Source of the DNA: Comamonas testosteroni TK102
GTDB lineage: Bacteria; Pseudomonadota; Gammaproteobacteria; Burkholderiales; Burkholderiaceae_C
NCBI RefSeq assembly: GCF_000739375.1
Contig: NZ_CP006704.1
Span: 992,001-1,056,000 of the forward strand
DNA: 64,000 nucleotides
Direction of reading: 5' to 3'
In this document: positions 1 through 7,858 of the stretch, piece after piece
How positions within the stretch are numbered: position 1 is the first letter of the stretch
How the letters are laid out: every line of letters begins with the position of its first letter
Program-made: the position numbers and the translations under genes
Notes under the pieces: generated by a model
What the model saw: the letters and a program-made list of their open reading frames with translations, nothing else
Told to the model about the DNA's origin: nothing
Database searches by the model: none

Positions 1-656
1 ATCAGCTGATCTAGCATCGCTTTTCGGGCAACCAGGCTACTTCGATCTTGGGCAACCAAAGCTTTGGCCCACTCAATTTGACTGCTAGCCTGAGGCTTTC
101 CTGCACGCTCCCAGAAGGACTCGATTGCCCGTTTGTTTTCATCAATACGCGCAATGACAATCTTTTCGTTATCTTCCGTATCCTTCACCAGTTTGCGCAA
201 CGAGTTCTCTGACGCTTCTGCTAGAGCGACATCCACAAAGCGGCTGATTGCTTGGTATCTCTCTGCAGGCTTGGCCTCAACAAGCTTAAGAATTTGGGCG
301 CGTCGCAGCACCTCGACGCTAGGTCGCAGTGCGGCGTTGGCGACGTTGACGTTCGATTTTTCGAGCGAAGCAATGCAGTCACCTGCTGAAGTCTTCAATG
401 TCACTCGAACGTCGGACGCATTCTTGCCGACAGTGGGCCAGTACTTATGTATTGCGCTGCCTAGGCCTCTGGTGTCCAGAGAGCCGACTTTTCCGTTGCC
501 AAGCAAGTCCAACGCATCGCAAATGGTGGATTTGCCAGTGCCGTTCTCGCCGTAGATGATGGTGAGCTTCTTTCCCTTCTCAAATGTCAGCTCGACCGGC
601 CTGGCGGCTCCCCGCAGTCCTTCGATCTTTATGCCCCCCAATGAAACTTTGCTCAT
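1..656 (-). CDS. SMC/RecF-like ABC-type ATPase, C-terminus cut by window edge
   Basis: The reading frame is open for 218 codons up to the window edge, so only the N-terminal part is visible. The ATG at 654-656 overlaps the TGA of the preceding small gene as ATGA, which implies translational coupling. A Walker A motif, GENGTGKST, lies at residues 36-44. It is followed from about residue 95 by a charged, mostly helical stretch that would lead into a coiled coil; the signature and Walker B half would lie outside the window. This arrangement is typical of SMC/RecF/RecN-like ABC ATPases, which act on DNA ends or nucleoprotein and are common in bacterial defence loci. Together with the 63-aa protein and the SNF2 helicase it forms a three-gene unit. 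Function beyond ATPase is inference. Confidence 0.8.
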   Translation of the reverse strand, partial: MSKVSLGGIKIEGLRGAARPVELTFEKGKKLTIIYGENGTGKSTICDALDLLGNGKVGSLDTRGLGSAIHKYWPTVGKNASDVRVTLKTSAGDCIASLEKSNVNVANAALRPSVEVLRRAQILKLVEAKPAERYQAISRFVDVALAEASENSLRKLVKDTEDNEKIVIARIDENKRAIESFWERAGKPQASSQIEWAKALVAQDRSSLVARKAMLDQL

Positions 657-844
657 GCGGCGCCCTCCGCCGTTGCTTTCTTCTTGTCTAGCGATTTTTG
701 CGCAGCAAGTAACCAGTCTTCGGCTTTCATAGTTCCGGCCGATAGCTTGGGGCCGTATTGCTTGGCATCTTCGGCCAATACCAGTCCTTCCTGTACTAGC
801 AAAGGAAGGAATGTTTCAACTAACTGCTCTGATGGTGTTTTCAA
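653..844 (-). CDS. Small 63-aa protein of the helicase/ATPase module
   Basis: I do not recognise this protein. It is 63 residues long, predicted helical, and ends in a Lys-rich, Ala-rich tail. The start is a TTG at 842-844, preceded six to seven bases upstream by a strong AGGGGG ribosome-binding site; no ATG is available. It lies 39 bp after the SNF2 helicase stop and its own stop overlaps the ATPase start (ATGA), so all three genes are probably co-transcribed and the last two are coupled. Its position between a helicase and an ABC ATPase resembles the middle components of three-component ABC systems, but no sequence motif proves that. Confidence 0.7.
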   Translation of the reverse strand: MKTPSEQLVETFLPLLVQEGLVLAEDAKQYGPKLSAGTMKAEDWLLAAQKSLDKKKATAEGAA

Positions 845-883
845 TTTGTCCCCCTGGAGAAACTTTAATTGGCTAGATGGAAC

Positions 884-3748
884 TCAGATCAACTCCCACT
901 CTACGGTGAATAGCGTCTGCTCGTTCACGTCCTGCTGAAGCTTGCCTTCCAACTGACTGATCAGCTCATTGCGCTCAGCCTCAATCGCATCCTGGCGGTT
1001 GAAAAGCTCGCGCCGCAGCTTCGCGCGCTTGGTTTCAAGCTCCCTTTGCTGCTTCTGCCAGGAGAGCTTCTCTTCCAGCGAGGGGGCACTGGCTGCCGTG
1101 CGACGTACTTCCTTGATCTGGCGGTCGATTTCTTTGATCTCGTGCTCAATACCCAGCTTCAGGTCATCGGCCCATGCATCAAGCTTCTGGACTTCTTGCT
1201 CGAAGTAACCCAGGTTGCGCTGGTTGATCTCGCGAAGCACAGCAGACATCCGCGTCGCTACGTCTTCACGGAGGTGGGCGACATCTGAGCCAACTTGCGC
1301 GGAAGGCTGTGTTCGCGCGGGCAAACGCAGGAGCTTTTCTGGGTCGTCTTCCGCCAGGGGCTGACCGTCTGAGGTGATGGCGGCCACAATCAGGCGCTGC
1401 TCTTCGTTTCCGAGGGACTCAACAGTCACAAGCTTCAAGGTCAGCCAGCCGGTCTTGCCACGATAGGGTTTGAGGGTACTGACTTGGATGCCGTGTGCAT
1501 CGTAGTCAAAGACGAGCCGCGAGCCCGCAAGCACAAGGCCCTTTGCCTTATCTGTCACCCACTCGGCAAGCGGATGGCCGATGCGATAGAGGTGCGAGTC
1601 GCCAGAACGGCGAGGCAGCTCATAGCGACCGAGTTCAACGGAATTGAGGGTGTCGGCCGGGAGGCACTGAAGGAAGAAGCCATCTTCATCAAAATGGGCG
1701 CACTCCCCCAGCGCCGCCCGCGTTAGTTCGAGCAGCATGTTTTCGTACTTGTTGCGTGCAGCACGGCTATCAGCTGCACGCAGGCGCAGCTTGTCCTGGA
1801 CTTCTTCATCAAAGTTCTCCAGCAGGATTTGCCGGGTCTTGACCATGGCCTCGTTGATCTCGCCAGACAAGTCACGTTGCAACTGCTCGAAGCTGGACTT
1901 GATCGCATCCGGATCACGGCAGTTTTGATAGATGTCCGCGATGCGCCGCTCGAAGTCCACGCCTGAGCCGATGGCCCCTAGCACCTCGTCGCTGGCTCCA
2001 AAAACGCCTTCAAACAGCTGAAATTTCTGATCCAGCAGCTCATAGACCCTGGCGTCGGCTTCATTGCTGCGGTCCACGAAGTTGACTACCACCACGTCGA
2101 ACTTCTGCCCGTAACGGTGACAGCGGCCGATGCGTTGTTCGATGCGTTGTGGGTTCCACGGCAGGTCATAGTTGATGACCAGCGAGCAGAACTGAAGGTT
2201 GATACCTTCGGCACCTGCCTCGGTGGCGATCATCACTGTACCGCGCTCTTTGAAATGCTCCACCAGCGCGGCTCGTGTGTCGGCGGTCCTCGAACCCGTG
2301 ATGCGATCCGTCCCCTCGTGGCGCTTGATCCAATCGGCATATACCGCTTGTGCGCGGGCATCACTATTCGTGCCGTTGAACAAGACGATGCCCTCGCCGT
2401 AGGGTGTGTCAGCCAAGAGCGATAGAAGGTATTCCTGGGTGCGCTTAGATTCCGTGAAGATGATGGCCTTTTTGGCTGCGCCGAGTCGATCAAGTTCGGT
2501 GAATGCCTTGTACAGGGCGGTCAGCAGCGCCGTCCCCTTGGCGTTCTCTCGGATGTTGGTCGCTAGTGTTTTGAAGTGCTGCAGTTCGGCAATTTCCTGG
2601 GCAACCGCATCACGCTGATTGGAGGGGAGCGACGCAGCGGAGCCCTCTTGCCCGTCCCATTCGTCAGCAGTTTCGTCAAGCGACTCATAGTCGTCGTCAA
2701 GCACCTCAGCAAGATCAGGGATGTCTGACGACTCGTCGAGTTCACTCTGAAGCCGTTTGGCCATGGTCTCCAGCGCGCCCGCAATGGCGTGGGTCGATGA
2801 GGCCAGCAGCTTCCACAGTACCAAGGAGATCAGTTGCCGTTGGCCTTCCGGCAGCGCCTTGAGGTTGGGCCGCCGGAGGTAGTCAGCGACAAGGTTGGAC
2901 AGCTCTCGTTCCTCGTTCGAGGGGGAGAACTCTTCAACGATGGCCCGCCGTGCTGTGTAGGGCACGTACTGCTGAACCTGGCGGCGCAAAGTGCGTTTGC
3001 AGACGGTGGCAAGGCGGGCTCGCAGGGCTGTGAAAGCCTGTTCCCTGGGCTGTGCCGTGAACTGCGAGCGGAAGCTGTCGATGTCACCAAAAACGCGGTC
3101 ATCGATCATGCTGACTAGGCCATAAAGCTCTAGCAGCGAGTTCTGCAAAGGCGTGGCCGTCAGCAGCACTTTAGAATGCACATGGGCCAGAGCTTCTTTC
3201 AGCGTCTTGGCGATCACGTTGCTGGTTTTGTAGACATTGCGCAGGCGGTGCGCTTCGTCGAACACAACCAAGTCCCAATCAACTGCCTTGATGTCGGCTG
3301 CCTTCGCCTTTGCGAACTGGTAAGAGCAGATGACAGGGCCGGACGCCCCTTGAAACGGATTCTGGCGGCCCTGTTTGCGCAGGGTGTTGAAGCTCTTGGC
3401 CTCTAGGAGGACGCTCTGCAGGTTGAACTTATCTTGCAACTCCTGGTGCCATTGCTTGCGCAGGTTGGCGGGCACGACGATCAGGATGCGGCGGCGGCGC
3501 TCGGCCCAGCGCTGAGAGATCACAAGCCCGGCCTCAATGGTTTTGCCGAGCCCCACTTCGTCAGCCAAGATGACTCCGTGCGACAAAGGATTGGCGCAGG
3601 CGAAGAGGGCAGCTTCCACTTGATGAGGGTTGAGATCAACCTGGGAATCAACGAGCGTTGATGCTAGAGACTCGACACTGTCTCCGCCGGTGCGTTTTGT
3701 AAGTTGCCAAGCATAAAAAAGACTTTGATGTGGCGTTAGAAGCTGCAT
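884..3748 (-). CDS. SNF2-family DEAD/DEAH-box helicase/translocase
   Basis: This is a 954-residue SNF2-type ATPase. Walker A is DEVGLGKT at residues 63-70, the Walker B box is DEAH at 164-167, and motif III is in LLTATPLQNS. The C-terminal RecA lobe (about 420-580) carries the motif V/VI stretch EGINLQF...QRIGRCHRYGQ. The last 120 residues are a charged coiled coil. An acidic insert lies near residues 340-380. The ATG has a GGGGAG ribosome-binding site. Proteins of this layout (RapA/DrmD-like) move along duplex DNA and occur in DISARM-type and other defence clusters. Here it leads an operon with a small protein and an ABC ATPase. The assignment as helicase/translocase is secure; the defence role is inferred from the island context. 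Confidence 0.93.
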   Translation of the reverse strand: MQLLTPHQSLFYAWQLTKRTGGDSVESLASTLVDSQVDLNPHQVEAALFACANPLSHGVILADEVGLGKTIEAGLVISQRWAERRRRILIVVPANLRKQWHQELQDKFNLQSVLLEAKSFNTLRKQGRQNPFQGASGPVICSYQFAKAKAADIKAVDWDLVVFDEAHRLRNVYKTSNVIAKTLKEALAHVHSKVLLTATPLQNSLLELYGLVSMIDDRVFGDIDSFRSQFTAQPREQAFTALRARLATVCKRTLRRQVQQYVPYTARRAIVEEFSPSNEERELSNLVADYLRRPNLKALPEGQRQLISLVLWKLLASSTHAIAGALETMAKRLQSELDESSDIPDLAEVLDDDYESLDETADEWDGQEGSAASLPSNQRDAVAQEIAELQHFKTLATNIRENAKGTALLTALYKAFTELDRLGAAKKAIIFTESKRTQEYLLSLLADTPYGEGIVLFNGTNSDARAQAVYADWIKRHEGTDRITGSRTADTRAALVEHFKERGTVMIATEAGAEGINLQFCSLVINYDLPWNPQRIEQRIGRCHRYGQKFDVVVVNFVDRSNEADARVYELLDQKFQLFEGVFGASDEVLGAIGSGVDFERRIADIYQNCRDPDAIKSSFEQLQRDLSGEINEAMVKTRQILLENFDEEVQDKLRLRAADSRAARNKYENMLLELTRAALGECAHFDEDGFFLQCLPADTLNSVELGRYELPRRSGDSHLYRIGHPLAEWVTDKAKGLVLAGSRLVFDYDAHGIQVSTLKPYRGKTGWLTLKLVTVESLGNEEQRLIVAAITSDGQPLAEDDPEKLLRLPARTQPSAQVGSDVAHLREDVATRMSAVLREINQRNLGYFEQEVQKLDAWADDLKLGIEHEIKEIDRQIKEVRRTAASAPSLEEKLSWQKQQRELETKRAKLRRELFNRQDAIEAERNELISQLEGKLQQDVNEQTLFTVEWELI

Positions 3749-4014
3749 TTGCTATTTCTCCCCAGCTTCAACACATCCATGCCATTCCTTGAAGCCTTAA
3801 AATTTAGAACGGCTGACCTTTTTCGAGAATGACGACCAAAAACCTTCTCGCAATGAAAAAAGGCATGAGGGCGTGCTTTCTAAAAGGCCATACCAACGGA
3901 AGATGACTACTAAAATAACATGTTTAAACAAAAAGCTTCGATTCTAAGCGACGTCTAAAGTGCCCATGCATGCAGAGCATGCCCACACAGAAGTTGCAGA
4001 AGTCAAACCGGGAG

Positions 4015-5007
4015 TCAAAGTAAGCTTGGAGTGGCCTTCCGCAAGTTGCGTCGGATGTATCGCGCCAGAGTTATATCGGACTTATGTCCGGTCTGCTGGC
4101 GTATCTGCCAAGACTGTTGGCCTTGCTCTGCCGCACTTGTGCAGTAGCCTGCTCGGAGGCTGTGGCCGCTGATGTTCTGTGCATCAACTCCAGTTTGCAC
4201 CATGGCGGCTTTTACGATGAGCGCCACTGACTGTGGTGTCAGTCCTTGCTTGGCAATGCCGTCGTAACGGTTGACGGACCTAAAAACATGTCCTGTTCTG
4301 ATGCCTGCTTGCTTGAGCCAGCGCATCAGTGCGGTGACTGGACAGTGACTGCCATTGGCTCTCGGAATGAAGACGGTGCGTCCGTGCTGCTCCTGATCCG
4401 TTTTGCTGACTGGCAACTCAATTTCAAGCCCGATAGGTGAGAAGCCCAGATGTTCCACACATACACCAACCAGCTCAGATCGCCGCATGGCCGACGCAAA
4501 ACCAACCAGCAACAGTGCGGCATCACGGGCTGCTCTAATAGGCATGTGGATTTTCTCAACTGTCTCCACGGCGGTCAGTAGCTCATCTTTTGTCAGTGGC
4601 TTCACTTGTCGCTGTTTGGTGCCGAGTGTGCGACGTATGCCTTGCATAACTTGCCTGACGATTTCACTGTGTGCCGGTGATGCGTGCTTGTGATCGACAT
4701 GTGCTTTGTGGATCGCAGTGATGCGGCGCTCAAGCGTGGCAACCGCCAGACCATCATTGGCAGACTCTGCCAGATACGTGGCCAGCCGTTTCGACGAGCA
4801 GGGAACAGCGCCGCCATGTGCCAGGAAGTGCCGTAAGTCCGAGGCGTAGGCGTGCTTGGTGGCACTGGCTTGGCTTGCATTCATATATTCTTGGACAGAG
4901 TTTTTATTAAGTAATTTATTTTTCTTGTGATTTTCCCGGGAGAAAATTTTCGTTTTTTTAGTATGTGATTTACCTTCGGCTGAAATGGTAGAACGTTTAT
5001 TGCTCAT
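4015..5007 (-). CDS. Tyrosine recombinase/integrase
   Basis: This is a 330-aa site-specific recombinase. A basic, Lys-rich N-terminus precedes a SAM-like core-binding domain (about 40-135) and a catalytic domain. The catalytic residues can be read: Arg in AMRRSEL, Lys in VSKTDQ, HSLRAG (HxxR), the late His in QTGHKS, and the nucleophile Tyr in LARYIRR. The family cuts and rejoins DNA through a 3'-phosphotyrosine. It lies inside the island rather than at its edge, so it may belong to a smaller element nested in it or act in an inversion. An imperfect palindrome 18 bp before the start is a possible operator. The DNA around its start is clearly AT-rich compared with the chromosome. Confidence 0.92.
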   Translation of the reverse strand: MSNKRSTISAEGKSHTKKTKIFSRENHKKNKLLNKNSVQEYMNASQASATKHAYASDLRHFLAHGGAVPCSSKRLATYLAESANDGLAVATLERRITAIHKAHVDHKHASPAHSEIVRQVMQGIRRTLGTKQRQVKPLTKDELLTAVETVEKIHMPIRAARDAALLLVGFASAMRRSELVGVCVEHLGFSPIGLEIELPVSKTDQEQHGRTVFIPRANGSHCPVTALMRWLKQAGIRTGHVFRSVNRYDGIAKQGLTPQSVALIVKAAMVQTGVDAQNISGHSLRAGYCTSAAEQGQQSWQIRQQTGHKSDITLARYIRRNLRKATPSLL

Positions 5008-5024
5008 GAAAGTTCCAGTTTGGT

Positions 5025-5049
5025 TATTGATAACGATTGATTATCGATA
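5025..5049. promoter_or_regulatory. Imperfect palindrome upstream of recombinase
   Basis: TATTGATAA and TTATCGATA face each other across 7 bp, with 8 of 9 positions complementary. The site ends 18 bp before the recombinase start codon, in the right place for an operator or a recombinase binding site. No regulator has been tied to it. Confidence 0.4.
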
Positions 5050-5272
5050 GTCAGGATTTGAATGGGATTCAGCCAGCTTCAAAGCACGCGCAGATGGGGT
5101 ACGCCATTGCTACAGGCGCGTCTACTCCTGGTTTTGAGGGATGACTGGGGATTTGAGTCGCTACAACGAACGACTTGCAATTCAGCGTTTTTGCTGAGTT
5201 TATGTAGTTGTTCTGTATATATGGCTTAAATAGCCATAAAACCGCTAAAAATACGGTATTTTCTTATATTGT

Positions 5273-5281
5273 TGATATAAT
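5273..5281 (+). promoter_or_regulatory. Extended -10 promoter element (TGATATAAT)
   Basis: The sequence TGATATAAT is a perfect extended -10 hexamer, about 70 bp upstream of the ATG at 5353 and pointing toward it. No good -35 is found at the usual distance, which is tolerated for extended -10 promoters. Confidence 0.45.
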
Positions 5282-5352
5282 ACCATCATGCACGGATAAA
5301 TATGCATTATTTGTAGTACGGTGCAGCATTATTAGATATTGATGGTTTCAAT

Positions 5353-6039
5353 ATGAACGTGCAGAGCTTTAATCCCAATCCTTGTTTTCTCATTGGATTG
5401 AATTCGTCGGGCAATCTGGCGTTTCGCCGCCATCACCGCATGCAGATGCTGCAGCGCTTGCTGCCGGTGCTGCTGGGTATGTTGGGCGCGCAGCGACTGG
5501 CAGATGTGTCACGCGATTTGGAGCTGCTGTATTGGCCGGTACTGGGTCATTCCCGCAGCCCATGCTTCTTTGAAGTGCCAGCCTTCCTTGGCTCGGCGAT
5601 GCCTGATCAGCCAATGGAGCCTGCTCTGGTGGTGGAACGCTTGATGGCCGAACCATGTCCACCACTGCCGGTGGATGTGGCGCCAGCGGCTCGTAATCTG
5701 GAGAGATTGCGCAAGCACCTGGATTTGTCTTTGGCGCAGTCGCTGCGGCTGCTGTGTGCGTATCTTAACTATGGCGGCGCAGCTTGGCCATGTTTTGAAC
5801 TGCCTGTCCCGGCCTTGCATGCACTGCTGGCTGCATGGTGGGGTGTTGATCTGGCCGCTGTTGAGGTGGCACTGGATGAGCGGCTGACTCTGCTTGGCTT
5901 GCTGGATCGGCATGAGCCATGTGATGCCAATACTGATTTGAAATCGCTGCTGGGCATATGGCCTGCAACGGTTCAAGCACTCAGTCTCAGTCATGCGACA
6001 GACGCTGAGCTTTTCGCGGCACTGGAACTGTCGGTGTAG
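5353..6039 (+). CDS. Hypothetical protein, 228 aa
   Basis: I do not recognise this protein. It is Leu/Ala-rich and mainly helical. It has no signal peptide and no clear membrane segment; the hydrophobic patch at residues 35-50 (LLPVLLGMLGAQ) is short. The region around residues 113-140 (LERLRKHLDLSLAQSLRLL) resembles a short helix-turn-helix or helical packing motif, but this is weak. A terminator (6111-6137) follows it, so it is probably transcribed separately from the peptidase pair downstream. Its start has only a weak ribosome-binding site. A role in island maintenance is a guess. Confidence 0.65.
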   Translation: MNVQSFNPNPCFLIGLNSSGNLAFRRHHRMQMLQRLLPVLLGMLGAQRLADVSRDLELLYWPVLGHSRSPCFFEVPAFLGSAMPDQPMEPALVVERLMAEPCPPLPVDVAPAARNLERLRKHLDLSLAQSLRLLCAYLNYGGAAWPCFELPVPALHALLAAWWGVDLAAVEVALDERLTLLGLLDRHEPCDANTDLKSLLGIWPATVQALSLSHATDAELFAALELSV

Positions 6040-6110
6040 CGCAGCGCTGGTGGCTTGGCCTGTGCTGGCGATATGAAGTCGCTGCCACTTTCTCTTTCTT
6101 GATCTCTCGA

Positions 6111-6137
6111 TGGACCGGCAAAGCGGTCCATTTTTTT
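6111..6137 (+). terminator. Rho-independent terminator
   Basis: TGGACCG and CGGTCCA form a perfect 7-bp stem around a 6-nt loop, followed by a run of seven T. It lies 72 bp after the 228-aa gene. Confidence 0.85.
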
Positions 6138-6244
6138 ATCCGTTTTCACGCATGCGGAGGACGTTGCTCGCCCATGTGGGGCGGCGGTGTCGGTGATTCG
6201 CACGTGGAGTTCTTGAGTCTGACGATTAACCAAGGAGTACTTCC

Positions 6245-6616
6245 ATGTCAGCAAATTCTTCTCGTTCTGGTACGGCACGCCGCATGACTTTGATGAGCAA
6301 TGCGCCGCGCTTTGCACTCGGCCAGTTGGTAGCGACACCTGGCGCATTGGAGCTGCTGGAGCAAACCGGCTTCAGTGCATTGGCTTTGGTATCACGCCAT
6401 GTGCATGGCGATTGGGGTGACTGCTGTGATGAAGACAAAGCCACCAACGAGGCAGCCGTTCGGCAGCGCATGCGCGTGATGAGCGTTTACCGGCTGGTGG
6501 ATGCTGAAGCACTGCTGCAGACACCACAAGACAAGCGAAGCGGCTTGCCCACCCTGTGGATCATCACCGAAGCTGACCGCTCGGCCACAACGCTACTGCT
6601 TCCATCGGAGTATTGA
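6245..6616 (+). CDS. Small conserved plasmid/island-type protein, 123 aa
   Basis: The protein opens with a Ser/Arg-rich tail. It then has a conserved-looking core: FALGQLVATPGALELLE, a VSRHVHGDWGD segment with CCDEDK, an RVMSVYRL strand, and a C-terminal LWIITEADRSATTLLLPSEY. From memory, this pattern matches a family of plasmid- and island-borne proteins that databases sometimes mislabel as a type I restriction M subunit; there is no methyltransferase motif here. A GGAG ribosome-binding site precedes the ATG. Its stop overlaps the start of the peptidase gene (TGATG), so the two are coupled and probably work together. The biochemical role is unknown. Confidence 0.75.
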   Translation: MSANSSRSGTARRMTLMSNAPRFALGQLVATPGALELLEQTGFSALALVSRHVHGDWGDCCDEDKATNEAAVRQRMRVMSVYRLVDAEALLQTPQDKRSGLPTLWIITEADRSATTLLLPSEY

Positions 6617-7356
6617 TGCGTCCAGGAACGTCTATCTCTGCACCACAAAGTTATGGATTTCAGCGTGTGCATCCCGCATTGCAGACAGGCCATGCGCTGA
6701 CCGTGCAGCAGCAGCGTCAAGAGCCAGTACGCTGCTTTATGCAGCAATCTATGCTCGATGGCGCTTGCGGAACGCATGTGCTGGCGATGCTCTTGGTGAT
6801 CTTCGATTTGGCCAAGGCTTCAGCCATGTATGACATGAGCCAACGCAAGTACGGCGTGGCCGCAGCGGTCTGGAATGCATTTGGTCCCAAGTACTTCAGT
6901 GGCATCCATGCCAAAGAGTGGGTGGAATTGGTCAAAAGCCTAGAGCTGCCCCTGAAGCTGACTGCCAAGTACGGAGCCAAAGAGCATGTGGATAGACATG
7001 CGCTGGACTGGTTGATGCGCGGTGAGCTGGTGGCGGTGGCATTTGCATCGGTCAAACACCAGCGCACCAAGCACTGGGCATTGGCGGTCGGTGTGGAAGG
7101 CATGGCTTCTGGATCAAAGCATCAGCCGCAGCGCATCTTGCTGCTGGACCCAGGCGGTGGTGAGCCAAGCTTTCAAGCATTCAATGCACGGCTGCGATTG
7201 CCCACCACGGGCCTTGGTAGTCGCAGAGCCAAGCAACTGCATCTACCTGCTGGTGACGCCAAGCCATGGACAGTGTTCTGGCACTACGAATCGGAGTCGT
7301 GGTCTGCGGAGCTGGTGCGGCTGCTGGCAGCGGTGCGCGTGCGCAAGTTGCAGTGA
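6616..7356 (+). CDS. Papain-fold (C39-like) cysteine peptidase
   Basis: The 246-aa protein shows the layout of a C39-type papain-fold peptidase. A Gln-rich FMQQ precedes the nucleophile in DGACGTHVLAM (Cys51), the catalytic His is in TKHWALAVGV (His153), and the third residue is in ILLLDPGGGE (Asp178). C39 domains cut leader peptides after a double glycine or act as ubiquitin-like proteases. Here there is no ABC transporter, signal peptide or membrane segment, so it should be cytosolic. The start ATG overlaps the stop of the preceding gene (TGATG); a TTG one codon earlier is also possible. The family assignment rests on the three motifs and spacing only, and the substrate is unknown. The partner gene upstream is a plausible substrate or cofactor. 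Confidence 0.65.
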   Translation: MRPGTSISAPQSYGFQRVHPALQTGHALTVQQQRQEPVRCFMQQSMLDGACGTHVLAMLLVIFDLAKASAMYDMSQRKYGVAAAVWNAFGPKYFSGIHAKEWVELVKSLELPLKLTAKYGAKEHVDRHALDWLMRGELVAVAFASVKHQRTKHWALAVGVEGMASGSKHQPQRILLLDPGGGEPSFQAFNARLRLPTTGLGSRRAKQLHLPAGDAKPWTVFWHYESESWSAELVRLLAAVRVRKLQ

Positions 7357-7361
7357 CCAGC

Positions 7362-7757
7362 CTATGCCTTGGAACGTTTGACGCGGTGATCGGCACCGAC
7401 CACCTTGGACGGTGCTGGACTCTTCTCGGCATGTGCTTGGTTGCGGCGGCGCAAAGCACCGCCTTGCGAAGCGGGTGGCAGTGTGTCTGTCACGCCTTCA
7501 AAGAGTTGCTCCAGCGTGATGCTCAAGCAATGGCACAGCGTGGCGAGTGTGAGCAGCGATGGATTGATGTGGCCGTTCTCCAGTTTGGAGATACGCGATC
7601 GCTCCACTTCAGCATCATGCGCCAGTTGCTCTTGCGACTTTTGCGCCAGCTCTCGGTAGCTGCGCAGCTTGACCCCCAATGCTTTTGTGACGGCATTTGG
7701 CAGCTTCACCACTGGCGTGGTGTTCAGTTGCGACGGGGCAGACTCCTTGGCTCTCAT
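7362..7757 (-). CDS. XRE-family HTH regulator
   Basis: This 131-aa protein carries a Cro/C1-type helix-turn-helix at about residues 30-90: LRSYRELAQKSQEQLAHDAEVERSRISKLENG followed by PSLLTLATLCHCL. The frame can extend to 7811, but the earlier starts fall inside the operator-like repeat, so I choose the ATG at 7757. The C-terminal 40 residues are basic and low in complexity. It is transcribed away from the lipoprotein gene, and the shared 100-bp region holds a perfect 9-bp inverted repeat. Autoregulation together with control of the lipoprotein gene is therefore likely. It converges with the peptidase gene, 5 bp apart. Confidence 0.88.
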   Translation of the reverse strand: MRAKESAPSQLNTTPVVKLPNAVTKALGVKLRSYRELAQKSQEQLAHDAEVERSRISKLENGHINPSLLTLATLCHCLSITLEQLFEGVTDTLPPASQGGALRRRNQAHAEKSPAPSKVVGADHRVKRSKA

Positions 7758-7798
7758 GGCCGCTGAGGGTCTGCTAATGTGTCTTTTTAACCAACGTC

Positions 7799-7835
7799 TT
7801 ATACGACACATTGCGCTAAGATTTGAGTCGTATAA
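7799..7835. promoter_or_regulatory. Inverted repeat operator between XRE regulator and lipoprotein
   Basis: TTATACGAC (7799-7807) and GTCGTATAA (7827-7835) are exact reverse complements separated by 19 bp. They lie between two divergent start codons, and the right arm overlaps a TATAAA-like -10 for the rightward gene. This is the position expected for an XRE-type operator. Confidence 0.6.
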
Positions 7836-7858
7836 AACACATACAACAGGAGAGAGGA

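Larger units (their letters stand above)
5008..5352. other. AT-rich intergenic region between divergent genes
   Basis: These 345 bases have no coding potential that I can see. They hold an imperfect palindrome next to the recombinase start, a hairpin TATGGCT-N5-AGCCATA at 5220-5238, and an extended -10 promoter for the rightward gene. The high AT content suggests transferred DNA. Confidence 0.6.
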
